Assembly: GCF_000248055.1 (NCBI RefSeq)
Contig: NZ_BAFC01000062.1
Coordinates: 22,184 to 86,183 of the forward strand
Origin: Gordonia sputi NBRC 100414
Lineage (GTDB): Bacteria; Actinomycetota; Actinomycetes; Mycobacteriales; Mycobacteriaceae
Reading direction: 5' to 3'
Length of the DNA stretch: 64,000 nt
Shown: in pieces, positions 29,961 to 38,415 of the stretch
Layout: each line of letters starts with the position of its first letter
Numbering within the stretch: the stretch's first letter is position 1
Position numbers and translations under genes: made by a program
The notes under the pieces: model-generated
Seen by the model: the letters and a program-made list of their open reading frames with translations, nothing else
What the model was told of the DNA's origin: nothing
Databases searched by the model: none

Positions 29961-31220
29961 TCAGAAACCGGAAATACGTTCGGCCGCAAGGAGATCTGCG
30001 AACGTGTAGGTCCCTGTCGGGCGGTCGTTCTCGCCTAGCAGGTACAGGCGCTTGACCGCGACGAGGATGGCCTCGGTGATCACGTTGCGATAGTGCGGGT
30101 CGTCGAGCACCTTGGCGTCGTCGGGGTTGGTGATGTAACCGACGTCGATGAGGACAACTGGCATCCTGGTGAGCCGAAGGATGTCCCAGGTGCGTTCGTG
30201 GACGCGGCAATCGGTCAGCGGTGTGCGAGCGGCGATCTCACGTTGGATGAAGTCTGCGAGGTTGCGCCCGATGGTCGAATACGACCCGCGGTTGTTACCG
30301 AAGTAGAACGACGCGACGCCGTTCGCAGCGGGTGTCTCGTGGTGTCCGCATCGTAGCGAGATCATCATGTCGGCATCGACGAGATTGGCCACCCGAGCAC
30401 GCTCGTCGTCGGATGCGTGGCCGCGACCGTCGTGCGACAGGAAGGTTTCCATTCCTGCAGCGGCCATCCTGCCCTCGAGGCGAGCGGCGAGATCCCACAG
30501 CACGCGGGATTCCAACTCGGCGACCGCTCCGGTCGAAAGTGCGTGCATCCCAGCAGTTCCCGGATCGATGACGATCCGCTTGCCGGACAGTTGGGGGCCG
30601 GAGCGTCGAACATGCTCTTCTTGGCGGATCGCGTAGGGCGACCCACCGGTCACACGGGTACCGAGCCGGTCGAGTGCGCGCAGCGTCGCCGGACCGCAGA
30701 TGCCGTCGGCGGAGAGTCCGTACTCGCTCTGGTAGAGGCATACCGCGTTGTGGGTGCTCTCGCCGAAGACGCCGTCGACGAGTCCGGTGTAGTAGCCGAG
30801 GTTCTGCAGTCGGCTCTGGAGTGTGGCGACGTCGTCTCCGACCATGGGAGCCGACAGTCGGTACAGGAGTACTCGCGCGCCGAGTTGATACGACGCCTCG
30901 CGCAGCGATCGATACGTCGCCTGGCCGACGATGCCGTCGACGATCAGTCCGCGTTGCTGCTGGAACGCGCGCACTGCGTGGTCGACGTCGATGTCGAAGA
31001 GGGCGTCCTCGGTGCTGTGGATAACCGCACCGGTCTGCGGCGCTTCCGCGTCGTGCGTGTCGCTGGGTGCGATGTCGCCAGGTGTTGCGGCGCTAGGTGT
31101 TTTGCCGCTCTCGGGTGCCGCGTGACGGCCCGGAGTGGAGCTGAGCAGTCCCTGTCCGGAGAGGATCGATCGAATCTCGGCTACGGCCGACCCACGATCT
31201 CCCAGTCGGAACGTTGGCAT
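29961..31220 (-). CDS. cwlM: CwlM, peptidoglycan-synthesis regulator (amidase_3 fold, degenerate site)
   Basis: 419 aa with two peptidoglycan-binding-type repeats (about 1-30 joined to 75-105, and 120-180), then an N-acetylmuramoyl-L-alanine amidase-like domain (about 215-395). In mycobacteria CwlM phosphorylated by PknB activates MurA. Here the usual zinc motif GHGG reads DPGTAG and the SLHxN motif reads SLRCG, so at least two zinc ligands seem lost, in line with a non-catalytic role. A 35-residue insert splits the first binding repeat. ATG 31220 has a GAGGAG site. Confidence 0.93.
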   Translation of the reverse strand: MPTFRLGDRGSAVAEIRSILSGQGLLSSTPGRHAAPESGKTPSAATPGDIAPSDTHDAEAPQTGAVIHSTEDALFDIDVDHAVRAFQQQRGLIVDGIVGQATYRSLREASYQLGARVLLYRLSAPMVGDDVATLQSRLQNLGYYTGLVDGVFGESTHNAVCLYQSEYGLSADGICGPATLRALDRLGTRVTGGSPYAIRQEEHVRRSGPQLSGKRIVIDPGTAGMHALSTGAVAELESRVLWDLAARLEGRMAAAGMETFLSHDGRGHASDDERARVANLVDADMMISLRCGHHETPAANGVASFYFGNNRGSYSTIGRNLADFIQREIAARTPLTDCRVHERTWDILRLTRMPVVLIDVGYITNPDDAKVLDDPHYRNVITEAILVAVKRLYLLGENDRPTGTYTFADLLAAERISGF

Positions 31221-31415
31221 CTCATCTCCTCAATTGGACATGTCGCCGTGAGGGGACACGGACGACATTGAACCAAAGTGAATTATCTCAGGTCGTGGCA
31301 TATGAGCAAAACTCATGCACACAGTTGAACCGATCCACGCTGTGCCGCGTCCCCGAGGCTACCGGTTGCCGCAGACGACACGTGGCAGATAGTTCGTGAT
31401 GCCAAACTAGCAGTA

Positions 31416-31459
31416 CAGGCCACCGTCGAATGCCAGGTGAGCTGTTCGACGGTGGCCTG
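31416..31459 (-). terminator. trxA: Strong hairpin downstream of trxA
   Basis: CAGGCCACCGTCGAA (31416-31430) and TTCGACGGTGGCCTG (31445-31459) are perfect 15-bp inverted repeats with a 14-nt loop, 46 bp past the trxA stop. It separates trxBA from cwlM on the same strand. Confidence 0.85.
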
Positions 31460-31505
31460 GTCGGCTCACGTAGAGACGTGAGCGACGTCACTGCTGAGGT
31501 GTCGG

Positions 31506-31844
31506 TCAGGCGTTGGACCCGACGACGGAGTCGAGGTCGCGCAGGAGCGCGGCCTTGCCCTTGACGCCGACTATGGTCTTGGTCGGCTTGCCGTCCTGGA
31601 ACAGGATCATGGTCGGGATCGACATGATCTTGTAGTCACGAGCGACTCCGGGATTCTCATCGACGTCGACCTTGGCGACGGTCAGCTTGTCGCCGTAGTC
31701 GCGTGCGATCTCCTCGAGGACCGGTGCGATCATGCGGCACGGGCCGCACCAGGTCGCCCAGAAGTCGACGAGCACCGGTCCGCTGGACTCGAGTACCTGA
31801 TCTTTGAAAGTGGCGTCAGTGACGGCCACGGTGTTTGCTCCCAT
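31506..31844 (-). CDS. trxA: Thioredoxin
   Basis: 112-aa thioredoxin, the equivalent of mycobacterial TrxC. The active site is WATWCGPCRM, the cis-Pro loop MSIPTM, and GxKGK is near the C-terminus. ATG at 31844 has a perfect AGGAGG site; the frame upstream of it overlaps the trxB 3' end and is not used. It is reduced by the thioredoxin reductase encoded 55 bp upstream, forming a trxB-trxA operon. Confidence 0.97.
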   Translation of the reverse strand: MGANTVAVTDATFKDQVLESSGPVLVDFWATWCGPCRMIAPVLEEIARDYGDKLTVAKVDVDENPGVARDYKIMSIPTMILFQDGKPTKTIVGVKGKAALLRDLDSVVGSNA

Positions 31845-31899
31845 GATGTGTCCTCCTCTGGACGTGGTGCAGGGTGGTGAATAGAGGTGAATCCGCAGG

Positions 31900-32898
31900 T
31901 CAGACGGTGGGTGCGACCGTTGCGACCACATCGCCTTCGATCGGCATCGGCTCGATGTCGCCTTGATCGGCGAGCCACCGCTCGGCGTCGATCGCTGCCG
32001 AACAGCCGCTGCCTGCGGCGGTGATGGCCTGTCGGTAGGTGTGGTCGACGAGGTCGCCTGCGGCGAACACGCCGGGAACCGACGTGTAGGTGGTGCGGCC
32101 GGAGACCTTCACGTAGCCCTTGTCGTCGAGGTCGATCTGACCGCGGACGAGTTGACTGCGCGGGTCGTGCCCGATGGCGACGAACATGCCTGTGACGTCG
32201 ATGTTCTTCTTGTCGCCGTTCCGCGTGTCGGTCAGTTCGAGGCCCGTCACCGAGTTGCTGCCCAGCACACCTGTGACGGCGGAATTCGTCACGAATTCGA
32301 TCTTGTCGTTGGCGCGAGCGCGCTCGAGCATGATCTTCGACGCCCGGAACTCGTCGCGGCGGTGGATCAGCTTCACGCTGCGGGCGAACTTGGTGAGGAA
32401 GGTGGCCTCCTCCATCGCCGAATCGCCGCCACCGATGACCGCGATGTCTTGGTCCTTGAAGAAGAAGCCGTCGCACGTGGCACACGCCGAGACTCCCCTG
32501 CCCAGCAGTTCCTGCTCACCGGTGATCTCGAGGTAGCGGGCAGCGGCACCCATCGCGAGGATGACCGCATAGGCGCGATGCGTCTCGCCGCCGGCGTCGA
32601 CCTCTTTGATCGTGCCGGTCAGGCGGACTGCCTCGACGTCTTCCATGCGGAGATCGGCCCCGAACCGGATGGCCTGCTCGCGCATCTCGTCCATGAGCGC
32701 GGGGCCCTGGATGCCGTTCTGGAAGCCGGGGTAGTTCTCGACCTCGGTGGTGGTCATGAGCGCACCACCGAACTGCGTTCCCTCGAAGACGACCGGTGCC
32801 AATTCGGCGCGGGCTGCGTATACGGCAGCGGTGTATCCGGCCGGTCCGGACCCGATGATGATCAGGTCGTGGATCTGCTGGTTGTCTGTCTGGCTCAT
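31900..32898 (-). CDS. trxB: Thioredoxin reductase (NADPH)
   Basis: 332-aa flavoenzyme passing electrons from NADPH via FAD to thioredoxin. FAD-binding [17 protein letters not shown], redox-active CATCDG, NADPH motif [10 protein letters not shown], and the second FAD motif [24 protein letters not shown] are all intact. ATG 32898 has a GGAGGA site. A SigH-type promoter lies about 70 bp upstream, so oxidative-stress induction is likely. Confidence 0.97.
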   Translation of the reverse strand: MSQTDNQQIHDLIIIGSGPAGYTAAVYAARAELAPVVFEGTQFGGALMTTTEVENYPGFQNGIQGPALMDEMREQAIRFGADLRMEDVEAVRLTGTIKEVDAGGETHRAYAVILAMGAAARYLEITGEQELLGRGVSACATCDGFFFKDQDIAVIGGGDSAMEEATFLTKFARSVKLIHRRDEFRASKIMLERARANDKIEFVTNSAVTGVLGSNSVTGLELTDTRNGDKKNIDVTGMFVAIGHDPRSQLVRGQIDLDDKGYVKVSGRTTYTSVPGVFAAGDLVDHTYRQAITAAGSGCSAAIDAERWLADQGDIEPMPIEGDVVATVAPTV

Positions 32899-32964
32899 CC
32901 GTCCTCCGTGCTTGTGGCGACGCGCGGTACCGCTGATTCTCCGGTGCGCGTTGTCGGCTCGTTC

Positions 32965-32990
32965 AACACAAGCCTAAGGGCAGATGTTCC
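32965..32990 (-). promoter_or_regulatory. trxB: SigH-type promoter of trxBA
   Basis: The minus strand reads GGAAC (32990-32986), an 18-nt spacer, then GTTGAA (from 32967). This fits the GGAAC-N16-18-GTT consensus known for the oxidative/heat-stress sigma factor SigH, which controls trxB2-trxC in M. tuberculosis. The sigH gene is not in this window. Confidence 0.65.
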
Positions 32991-33010
32991 CGCTGCTGAT
33001 CCCGTGGCGC

Positions 33011-33781
33011 TCACCCACCCAGTCTGGTGCGCGACACCGTCGCCGGGTTGTCGGTATCGCAGCCCTGCTCGACGACGAGTGCGTCGAACCGACCGGCCAT
33101 CCCCGTCCCGAGCAGAATTGCCACCCGCTCCGACCCTCCCACCGTGATCTCGCCGGAACCGAGGACCGGAGTCGACGCCGGTACGCCGTTGGCCGCGGTG
33201 CACCGACGTAGCGCTGCCTCGGATTCGAACGGCGCGTGGCCGGTCTTTCCGAGCACGGACAACGCCGAGGCCTTCTCGACGCCGTCGAGCTGCGGTGCGT
33301 CGAGTTGTGTCGTGTTCGCCGAGGTCGACGGCTGCGCCTGCACACCGGCGCCCGGTTCGTCCGTGGTCCTGGTGGCGACGACTGTCACGACTCCCACAAG
33401 CACCGCGATCGCAGCCGCGGCACCGACGAGGAGAGCTGCAACTCGTGGTGCGCGGGTCGACGAACGTCGTCGACGTTCGGAGAGGTCTACAGGGGCCACT
33501 GAAGACTGCTGCGCAGCGTCGCGGGCCAGTGAGTCGTTGTGAATGGCGGACAGTGTGGCGGCGATCCGCGAGTCGACCTCTGGCGGAACGGGTTTCGGCT
33601 CCTCCGAGAGAGAACGTAGCGACTCGCTGGTGCGGTCGAGTGCGGCCAACACACTCTGGGCTGCGGGGTCGTTGACGATCCGCTCGCGCATGTATGCGGC
33701 GGTGTCGTCGGGTAGCGCGCCGGCGTGGAGGTCGGCGAGCAGATCCTCCGAATAGGGCGGTTCGGGATACGGCGTGTTCAT
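33011..33781 (-). CDS. Anti-sigma factor of SigM (Rv3912/RsmA-like)
   Basis: 256-aa membrane protein. The N-terminal 95 residues are cytosolic (YSEDLLADLHAGALPDDTAAYMRERIVNDPAAQ), resembling an anti-sigma domain lacking zinc-binding His/Cys. One membrane helix (about 112-133) follows, then an extracytoplasmic domain. It lies 109 bp downstream of sigM, as Rv3912 (anti-SigM, RsmA) does in M. tuberculosis. It is assumed to hold SigM inactive until an envelope signal. Confidence 0.85.
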   Translation of the reverse strand: MNTPYPEPPYSEDLLADLHAGALPDDTAAYMRERIVNDPAAQSVLAALDRTSESLRSLSEEPKPVPPEVDSRIAATLSAIHNDSLARDAAQQSSVAPVDLSERRRRSSTRAPRVAALLVGAAAAIAVLVGVVTVVATRTTDEPGAGVQAQPSTSANTTQLDAPQLDGVEKASALSVLGKTGHAPFESEAALRRCTAANGVPASTPVLGSGEITVGGSERVAILLGTGMAGRFDALVVEQGCDTDNPATVSRTRLGG

Positions 33782-33890
33782 CGTTGCGCTGTCCTGCTCC
33801 CCCGACTGTTGTGGCCATCATGGCGGCCTGGCTCGTCCACTGCCACATACGACGTTGACCGGAGCCGATCGGTTCCCTCGAATCTCGTGT

Positions 33891-34454
33891 TCATGAGTCT
33901 TCCTTGAGGTGACCGAGCAGCTTTGCCAAGCGGAGACGCGCTCGCGACGAACGACTCTTCACCGTTCCCTCAGCGACACCCAACCGCTGCGCCGTTTCGG
34001 CGATGCTGAGACCTTCGACGTCGAGCGCGACGACGACGGCCCTCTGCTCCTCCGGGAGCTGCGCCAGAGCGTCGCCGATGCTCATCGACAGATCGACCGC
34101 CGCGTACCGATCTTCACGCGCCGCCAGTGCTGGAATCTCGAAGTCAGGAAGAGAAACTGTGGGGCGCAACTTATCTCGTCGTATCCGATCGAGACATGCA
34201 TTGACGACGATGCGATGCAGCCAGGTGGAAACTCGCGCGTCAGCCCGGTACGAGTGTGCCATTCTGTGTGCGTTGAAGAGTGCGTCTTGGAGTGCGTCGG
34301 CGGCATCGTCGGGGTTGTTGAGGGTGCGGTAGGCGACGGCCCAGAGGCGTTCTTGGTGGCGTCGGATGAGGGTGGAGAAGGCGTGGAGGTCGCCGTTGAT
34401 GTGGGCGCTGAGCAGGTGCTCGTCGCTGCGTGTGTCGCTGGTTCCCCCTGGCAT
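33891..34454 (-). CDS. sigM: ECF RNA polymerase sigma factor SigM
   Basis: 187-aa extracytoplasmic-function sigma factor. Region 2 (about 20-90) contains the -10 recognition helix DAADALQDALFNAHRMAHSYRADARVSTWLHRIVVN. Region 4 (about 125-180) has QLPEEQRAVVVALDVEGLSIAETAQRLGVAEGTVKSRSSRARLRL. The start ATG at 34454 is close to the edge of the inserted segment. The target promoters are not evident here. Confidence 0.94.
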   Translation of the reverse strand: MPGGTSDTRSDEHLLSAHINGDLHAFSTLIRRHQERLWAVAYRTLNNPDDAADALQDALFNAHRMAHSYRADARVSTWLHRIVVNACLDRIRRDKLRPTVSLPDFEIPALAAREDRYAAVDLSMSIGDALAQLPEEQRAVVVALDVEGLSIAETAQRLGVAEGTVKSRSSRARLRLAKLLGHLKEDS

Positions 34455-34634
34455 GGGTTGAGATTAGTGCAGCGCGGTGTCGCGTATGTCGGGTTGGCGT
34501 GTTGGTTGTGGAGGGAGGTCGGGCTGGGGATGGGTAGCGTCGCGCGCACTATCGCGCTGCCAAGAGCGCTGAGCATCCCACGTACTATCGCGCCACTGGG
34601 TCCAATTGCCACAGCGCGAGGAAAGCACTGAACG

Positions 34635-35171
34635 ATGCACATTCGATGTCAGCCGAGTTCTCTGAGGAGGGCGCGGACTGTCGTTGTCGTCACCACAATG
34701 ACTCTGCTTCTTCTGATTGCAGCGTGCGGCACACATGAGGAGACTTCGATGCCTACGTCCACGTCCGCGGAAGAGTCACACGTAAACGCGGCGGTAGATC
34801 GCTACGAGCACGCGAACTCGCATGGCTCGCGGCGCGATATCTTGGCCACGCTCACCGCGGACTCTCCCGAGCGTGAACTCCTTAGAGGATCGGACGAGGC
34901 GTTCGCCGAACGGCGGAAGCAACTCGACGCGGCACAGTACAGCGAGAAGTACACCAACAGAAGGGATCTCACGATCACTGGCGATACCGCCACGCTGACC
35001 ACGGATTACGTCGAAACACGTAGTGACGGGTCGCCGACGGGCACGCCGAGGACACTTACAGGTCAAGATATCGAGTTCACGCTGAAAAGAGTCGATGGCG
35101 AATGGCTGATCTACGAGACCACCACGCCGGCATTGCGCAATGACCGCATCCTGCAGCAGGGTCCGCCGTGA
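34635..35171 (+). CDS. Lipoprotein, copy A of a duplicated family
   Basis: 178 aa. A basic start, a hydrophobic segment and a lipobox (LLLIAAC, Cys31) mark an exported lipoprotein. The mature domain (about 48-178) begins AAVDRYEHANSHGSRRDILATLT, contains DLTITGDTATLTTDY, and ends EWLIYETTTPALRNDRILQQGPP, which looks like a small alpha+beta NTF2-like fold. It is roughly three-quarters identical to the product at 37298-37708, which lacks the signal. A GAGGAAAG ribosome site lies upstream. The function is unknown. It is the first gene of the segment inserted after sigM. Confidence 0.8.
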   Translation: MHIRCQPSSLRRARTVVVVTTMTLLLLIAACGTHEETSMPTSTSAEESHVNAAVDRYEHANSHGSRRDILATLTADSPERELLRGSDEAFAERRKQLDAAQYSEKYTNRRDLTITGDTATLTTDYVETRSDGSPTGTPRTLTGQDIEFTLKRVDGEWLIYETTTPALRNDRILQQGPP

Positions 35172-35223
35172 TCAAGCTGACGGCCGAGCTAGGTGCGGAA
35201 GGGTGAAACAGAAGGATGCCACG

Positions 35224-36162
35224 ATGACAGTCGAACCCCGTGCGTTGGCAGAACATGTGACGCGTATGGCGTCCGACAAAGGGTCCAAATTCTTCGACGA
35301 CATCTCGTTGCTGGCTTGCTGGGTTGAGCAAGGGCTTATCCTAATTGTCTTCCGATCGAATCTAATGCGGGATGCACGCCGAGCCTTAGGTATTGTTTAC
35401 GATCCGGCCGATCCGGCGAAACGCATCGACGTCGAAGAACTAGCTTTTGAAATATACGAATACGAGATGGTGGAACCTCACCTCTATACAAACACGTGCT
35501 CAAGCCAGCACGACGCGATCCATTGGCGCGTCGTCGGATCTTCTGAAGTGCCAGCCCGCTTTGAGAAACTGTTGATTAAGGCGGCAACTGAGGAATCTAC
35601 GGAAAAGTACTTGAGACGATTAGTCCCAGCCAGGATCGCCGGTACCGCCGTTCTCAGTGGACCTTCCTTCGCTAGACGTGGTGCTCAATTCAGCCGGGAG
35701 TCGACCGAACACGGCTCATTTTCTCCACTGCCAGGAGCGGGGCAGAAGACGAAGTTTTCGTACATATCATCCGCGGTCGATGCGTCCGTTGACGGTACGC
35801 CGGTAATTCTGAGGCCGTTTCCGTTCTCGGCCGGAACCGATAGCGTTTCAGTGCCGCTGATAGCGTCAGGTGACGGGTGTCAGCTAGGCCGCGCAAATAC
35901 TTTCGGCAAGTTCGTCGTGGGTCACCGCGGTGGCTGTAGCTTTGAGCAGAAGTACGACGTTGCTCGACGAGAAGGGGCAGCGGGGCTGGTCATCACATCC
36001 GACGAGCGTCTGCCGGACGCGCGTTGGCAGAGTCCACGGATCAATTTGACGGAGATCCCGATACTTGTCTGCGACGAACCGGAATCCATTCGGCTGCTTG
36101 TTGATGGCCGTGCGCTTAGTGTTTCCTTTCACGGGCAGGTGATCTCATCGCCATCTGATTAG
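35224..36162 (+). CDS. Unknown protein with C-terminal protease-associated (PA)-type domain
   Basis: 312 aa, no signal peptide or membrane helix. The C-terminal third (about 220-305: ANTFGKFVVGHRGGCSFEQKYDVARREGAAGLVITSDE.., IPILVCDEPESIRLL) has the pattern of PA domains, normally found attached to proteases or receptors. No protease motif is present. The N-terminal 130 residues are not recognised. Codon use differs from its neighbours (TTA, CTA, ATA, AGA), a sign of transfer. An AGAAGGA site precedes ATG 35224. It lies 52 bp after copy A. Confidence 0.7.
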   Translation: MTVEPRALAEHVTRMASDKGSKFFDDISLLACWVEQGLILIVFRSNLMRDARRALGIVYDPADPAKRIDVEELAFEIYEYEMVEPHLYTNTCSSQHDAIHWRVVGSSEVPARFEKLLIKAATEESTEKYLRRLVPARIAGTAVLSGPSFARRGAQFSRESTEHGSFSPLPGAGQKTKFSYISSAVDASVDGTPVILRPFPFSAGTDSVSVPLIASGDGCQLGRANTFGKFVVGHRGGCSFEQKYDVARREGAAGLVITSDERLPDARWQSPRINLTEIPILVCDEPESIRLLVDGRALSVSFHGQVISSPSD

Positions 36163-36255
36163 CTGCGATTTGTCATGGTAAGCGTGCCAAGGCATTTCGA
36201 GTGGCACAGTGGTTACACGGTAGACCGGTATCCGTACCCAACCCATGGGAGGACG

Positions 36256-37269
36256 ATGATGAGCGACGCGGCGGATTCAGATAGCTGGGACACCTTGGTA
36301 AGTCGGTGTGCCGAGGTGTCTCATCAACTCGTCGAGCAGGGTCTTGTGGTCCCGTTGCCGGGCGCTGAGCCGTCCGGGCCACGACCGCCGGCAACGCCCG
36401 CGCAAATCGCTGCTGCCGAAGCTCGGATTGGGGCACGTCTGGACCCCGACGCTCGTGCACTGCTCAGCAGGGCCAACGGTTGGGTCGGGCTCACCGGACG
36501 TTTCACGCTGTTGTCCTGTGAAGACATCGGTGGTCCCGACTGGGCTGACCTCATCGAATTGCGTGACATCTTCTTTGAATCGTGCCCGCCAGACTCGTGG
36601 CCTGACAGCGTCGTGGATCCCCAGGTCCTCATCCCGATCGTTGTCGTGCCGTACTCGCCGGAGACCATCTACGTCTTTCCCAGTGAGGCAGCCGACGGCC
36701 CGCGACCCGCACTGAACACGGGTCTGGATCCGATCCCGGAAATCACCTTGAAGCAGGCTATCGAGGTATCTCTCGCCCAGGCTGTCGCAGATTTGAACGC
36801 GATCACCAAGGGCGCTCGGGACGACGACGAAGGCTTCCCGTGCCCCTCACCTGACGAACTACGCAACATCGTGGGCGCCCAGTCGCGACCCCTCGTCACA
36901 CGTCAACAAGGGGCCACACAGGTTTCGTGCCTGGTTCAGTTTCCCCATAGCGACGCATTCTCGCTTTTGTCGTTCAAGAACAAGGGTCAATTGAGTGACA
37001 GTGTCCTCCCGGTGCTCGAGGAGCAGGCACAGAAGCCTAGCGATCGGACCGACGGCAGGACGACGTCGTCGACGGTTCGGCCGCTCGACAATCTCGGCGA
37101 TGAAGGCTACGAATTGATCACCCGATTCGACGACACCAACGAGATCCACGAAATCGTTGTCTGGAGTCGCACCGGGCTGTACCGAGTGCGAGTCTCAGGT
37201 CGATTTCCCGACCAGGGTGTCGCACGGTCTGTCGCGCGACTGTGGGTGAAAACCCAACCGGCCCAATGA
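36256..37269 (+). CDS. SMI1/KNR4 (SUKH)-family protein with extra C-terminal domain
   Basis: 337 aa. Residues about 28-180 follow the SUKH pattern: PATPAQIAAAEARIGARLDPDARALLSRANGWVG, then LLSCEDI, and PIVVVPYSPETIYVF. SUKH proteins are typical immunity partners of polymorphic toxins. The C-terminal part (about 215-335), with YELITRFDDTNEIHEIVVWSRTGLYRVRVSGRF, is separate and unassigned. The start is ATG 36256 or 36259; GGGAGGA lies just upstream, so the longer frame from 36175 is not used. It ends 28 bp before copy B. No toxin gene lies adjacent. Confidence 0.72.
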   Translation: MMSDAADSDSWDTLVSRCAEVSHQLVEQGLVVPLPGAEPSGPRPPATPAQIAAAEARIGARLDPDARALLSRANGWVGLTGRFTLLSCEDIGGPDWADLIELRDIFFESCPPDSWPDSVVDPQVLIPIVVVPYSPETIYVFPSEAADGPRPALNTGLDPIPEITLKQAIEVSLAQAVADLNAITKGARDDDEGFPCPSPDELRNIVGAQSRPLVTRQQGATQVSCLVQFPHSDAFSLLSFKNKGQLSDSVLPVLEEQAQKPSDRTDGRTTSSTVRPLDNLGDEGYELITRFDDTNEIHEIVVWSRTGLYRVRVSGRFPDQGVARSVARLWVKTQPAQ

Positions 37270-37297
37270 ATCACAGAGAGAGGGTTCTTGAAACTCG

Positions 37298-37708
37298 ATG
37301 TCATCGCAAGAGTCACAGATATACGCGGCGGTGGATCGCTACGAACACGCGAGATCGCACGGTTCGCGCCGTGACATCTTGGCGACGCTTACTCTGGACG
37401 CCCCCGAGCGCTTTTACTACGGCGGATCGGACGATGCGTTCGCCGAACGACGCAAGCAACTCGACGCAGTGCACTTCAATGCGCAGTACACCAACAGAAG
37501 GGACCTCACGATCACCGGTGATACTGCCACGCTGACCACTGACTACGCCGAAACGCGCACCGACGGGACATCGACTGGCACGCCCTCGCAGAGCTACGGG
37601 AAAGACATCGAGTTCACTCTGAAAAAGGCCGACGGTGAATGGCTGATTTACGAGATCACCACGCCAGCAATGCGCGAGAACCGCATCCTGCAGCAGGGTC
37701 CGCCGTGA
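37298..37708 (+). CDS. Cytosolic paralogue (copy B) of the 34635 lipoprotein
   Basis: 136 aa, starting MSSQESQIYAAVDRYEHARSHG. From residue 9 it aligns without large gaps to copy A, with identical blocks SHGSRRDILATLT, YTNRRDLTITGDTATLTTDY and RILQQGPP. It has no signal peptide or lipobox, so it should stay in the cytosol. A GAGAGAGG ribosome site precedes it. Its stop overlaps the start of the following SUKH gene (GTGA), so the two are translated together. Confidence 0.78.
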   Translation: MSSQESQIYAAVDRYEHARSHGSRRDILATLTLDAPERFYYGGSDDAFAERRKQLDAVHFNAQYTNRRDLTITGDTATLTTDYAETRTDGTSTGTPSQSYGKDIEFTLKKADGEWLIYEITTPAMRENRILQQGPP

Positions 37709-38373
37709 TCTGGCTAGCGGCGCTACGACCGGCGGACATGCCCGAGCGCGGAACGCTGGCAGAGGCGGTGGCGCACGCGACGTCGATGGTCAGCGGGGAT
37801 GATTTCACCGACGTCGTCACACGAGGACGGGCAGGCGTCGAGCCGGGAATCTGTTGCGACATCTACCATCTACCGCCGAACGAGCTCGCCGCGCCAGACG
37901 CACTCGGCGATACAGGCGTGGGTGCGGCATCGGTGTACGCGGTTCGCCGGTTCACCTACCGCCCGGGCAGTTCGCTTGACGAGGTGCGCTCAGCCGAGGA
38001 AGCGCTTGATGTTCAGCTTCCGCAGCGTTGGGTCGAATATCTCACCGGCCCGAGTGTCCTCGATAAGGCCGAGGGCCCAGAATATTTCGACCTCTTCACT
38101 CCAGCCGATATTGCCGACGTGACGAACGCGTTCTATGAGTGGTCACCGCGCATCGGCGCTGCGATGATCGGCAGCGACGGTGGCTCGAGCCGACTGCAGT
38201 TGGACACTCGCGTCGGCGACGCAAGCCCTGTCGTCATGATGTTCCCGGGCGATCGTGATTGGGAGGACACCACCGTTCAGGCCGACAGCATCGACGACTT
38301 CATCGAGTCCGCGGAGGCGGGGACCTTCGAAGTGATCTTCGACGACACGCGCAAATATCGTCCGCGCAGGTGA
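37705..38373 (+). CDS. SUKH-family (SMI1/KNR4-like) protein
   Basis: 222 aa from GTG 37705; ATG 37738 is an alternative. The segment from about 95 (DEVRSAEEALDVQLPQRWVEYLTGPSVLDK) through LFTPADIADVTNAFYEWSPRIGAAMIGSDGGSSRLQLD to DDFIESAEAGTF follows the SMI1/KNR4 fold, including the late 'IGSDGGG/S..' strand-turn. It is predicted cytosolic and immunity-like. It is coupled to copy B by a 4-nt overlap. A 13-codon frame with a similar beginning follows copy A at 35168, suggesting an ancestral copy-SUKH pair. Confidence 0.72.
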   Translation: MIWLAALRPADMPERGTLAEAVAHATSMVSGDDFTDVVTRGRAGVEPGICCDIYHLPPNELAAPDALGDTGVGAASVYAVRRFTYRPGSSLDEVRSAEEALDVQLPQRWVEYLTGPSVLDKAEGPEYFDLFTPADIADVTNAFYEWSPRIGAAMIGSDGGSSRLQLDTRVGDASPVVMMFPGDRDWEDTTVQADSIDDFIESAEAGTFEVIFDDTRKYRPRR

Positions 38374-38415
38374 CGATCATTGCTTGGCCTCCGACATCGA
38401 TGATCGGTCGGCGGG

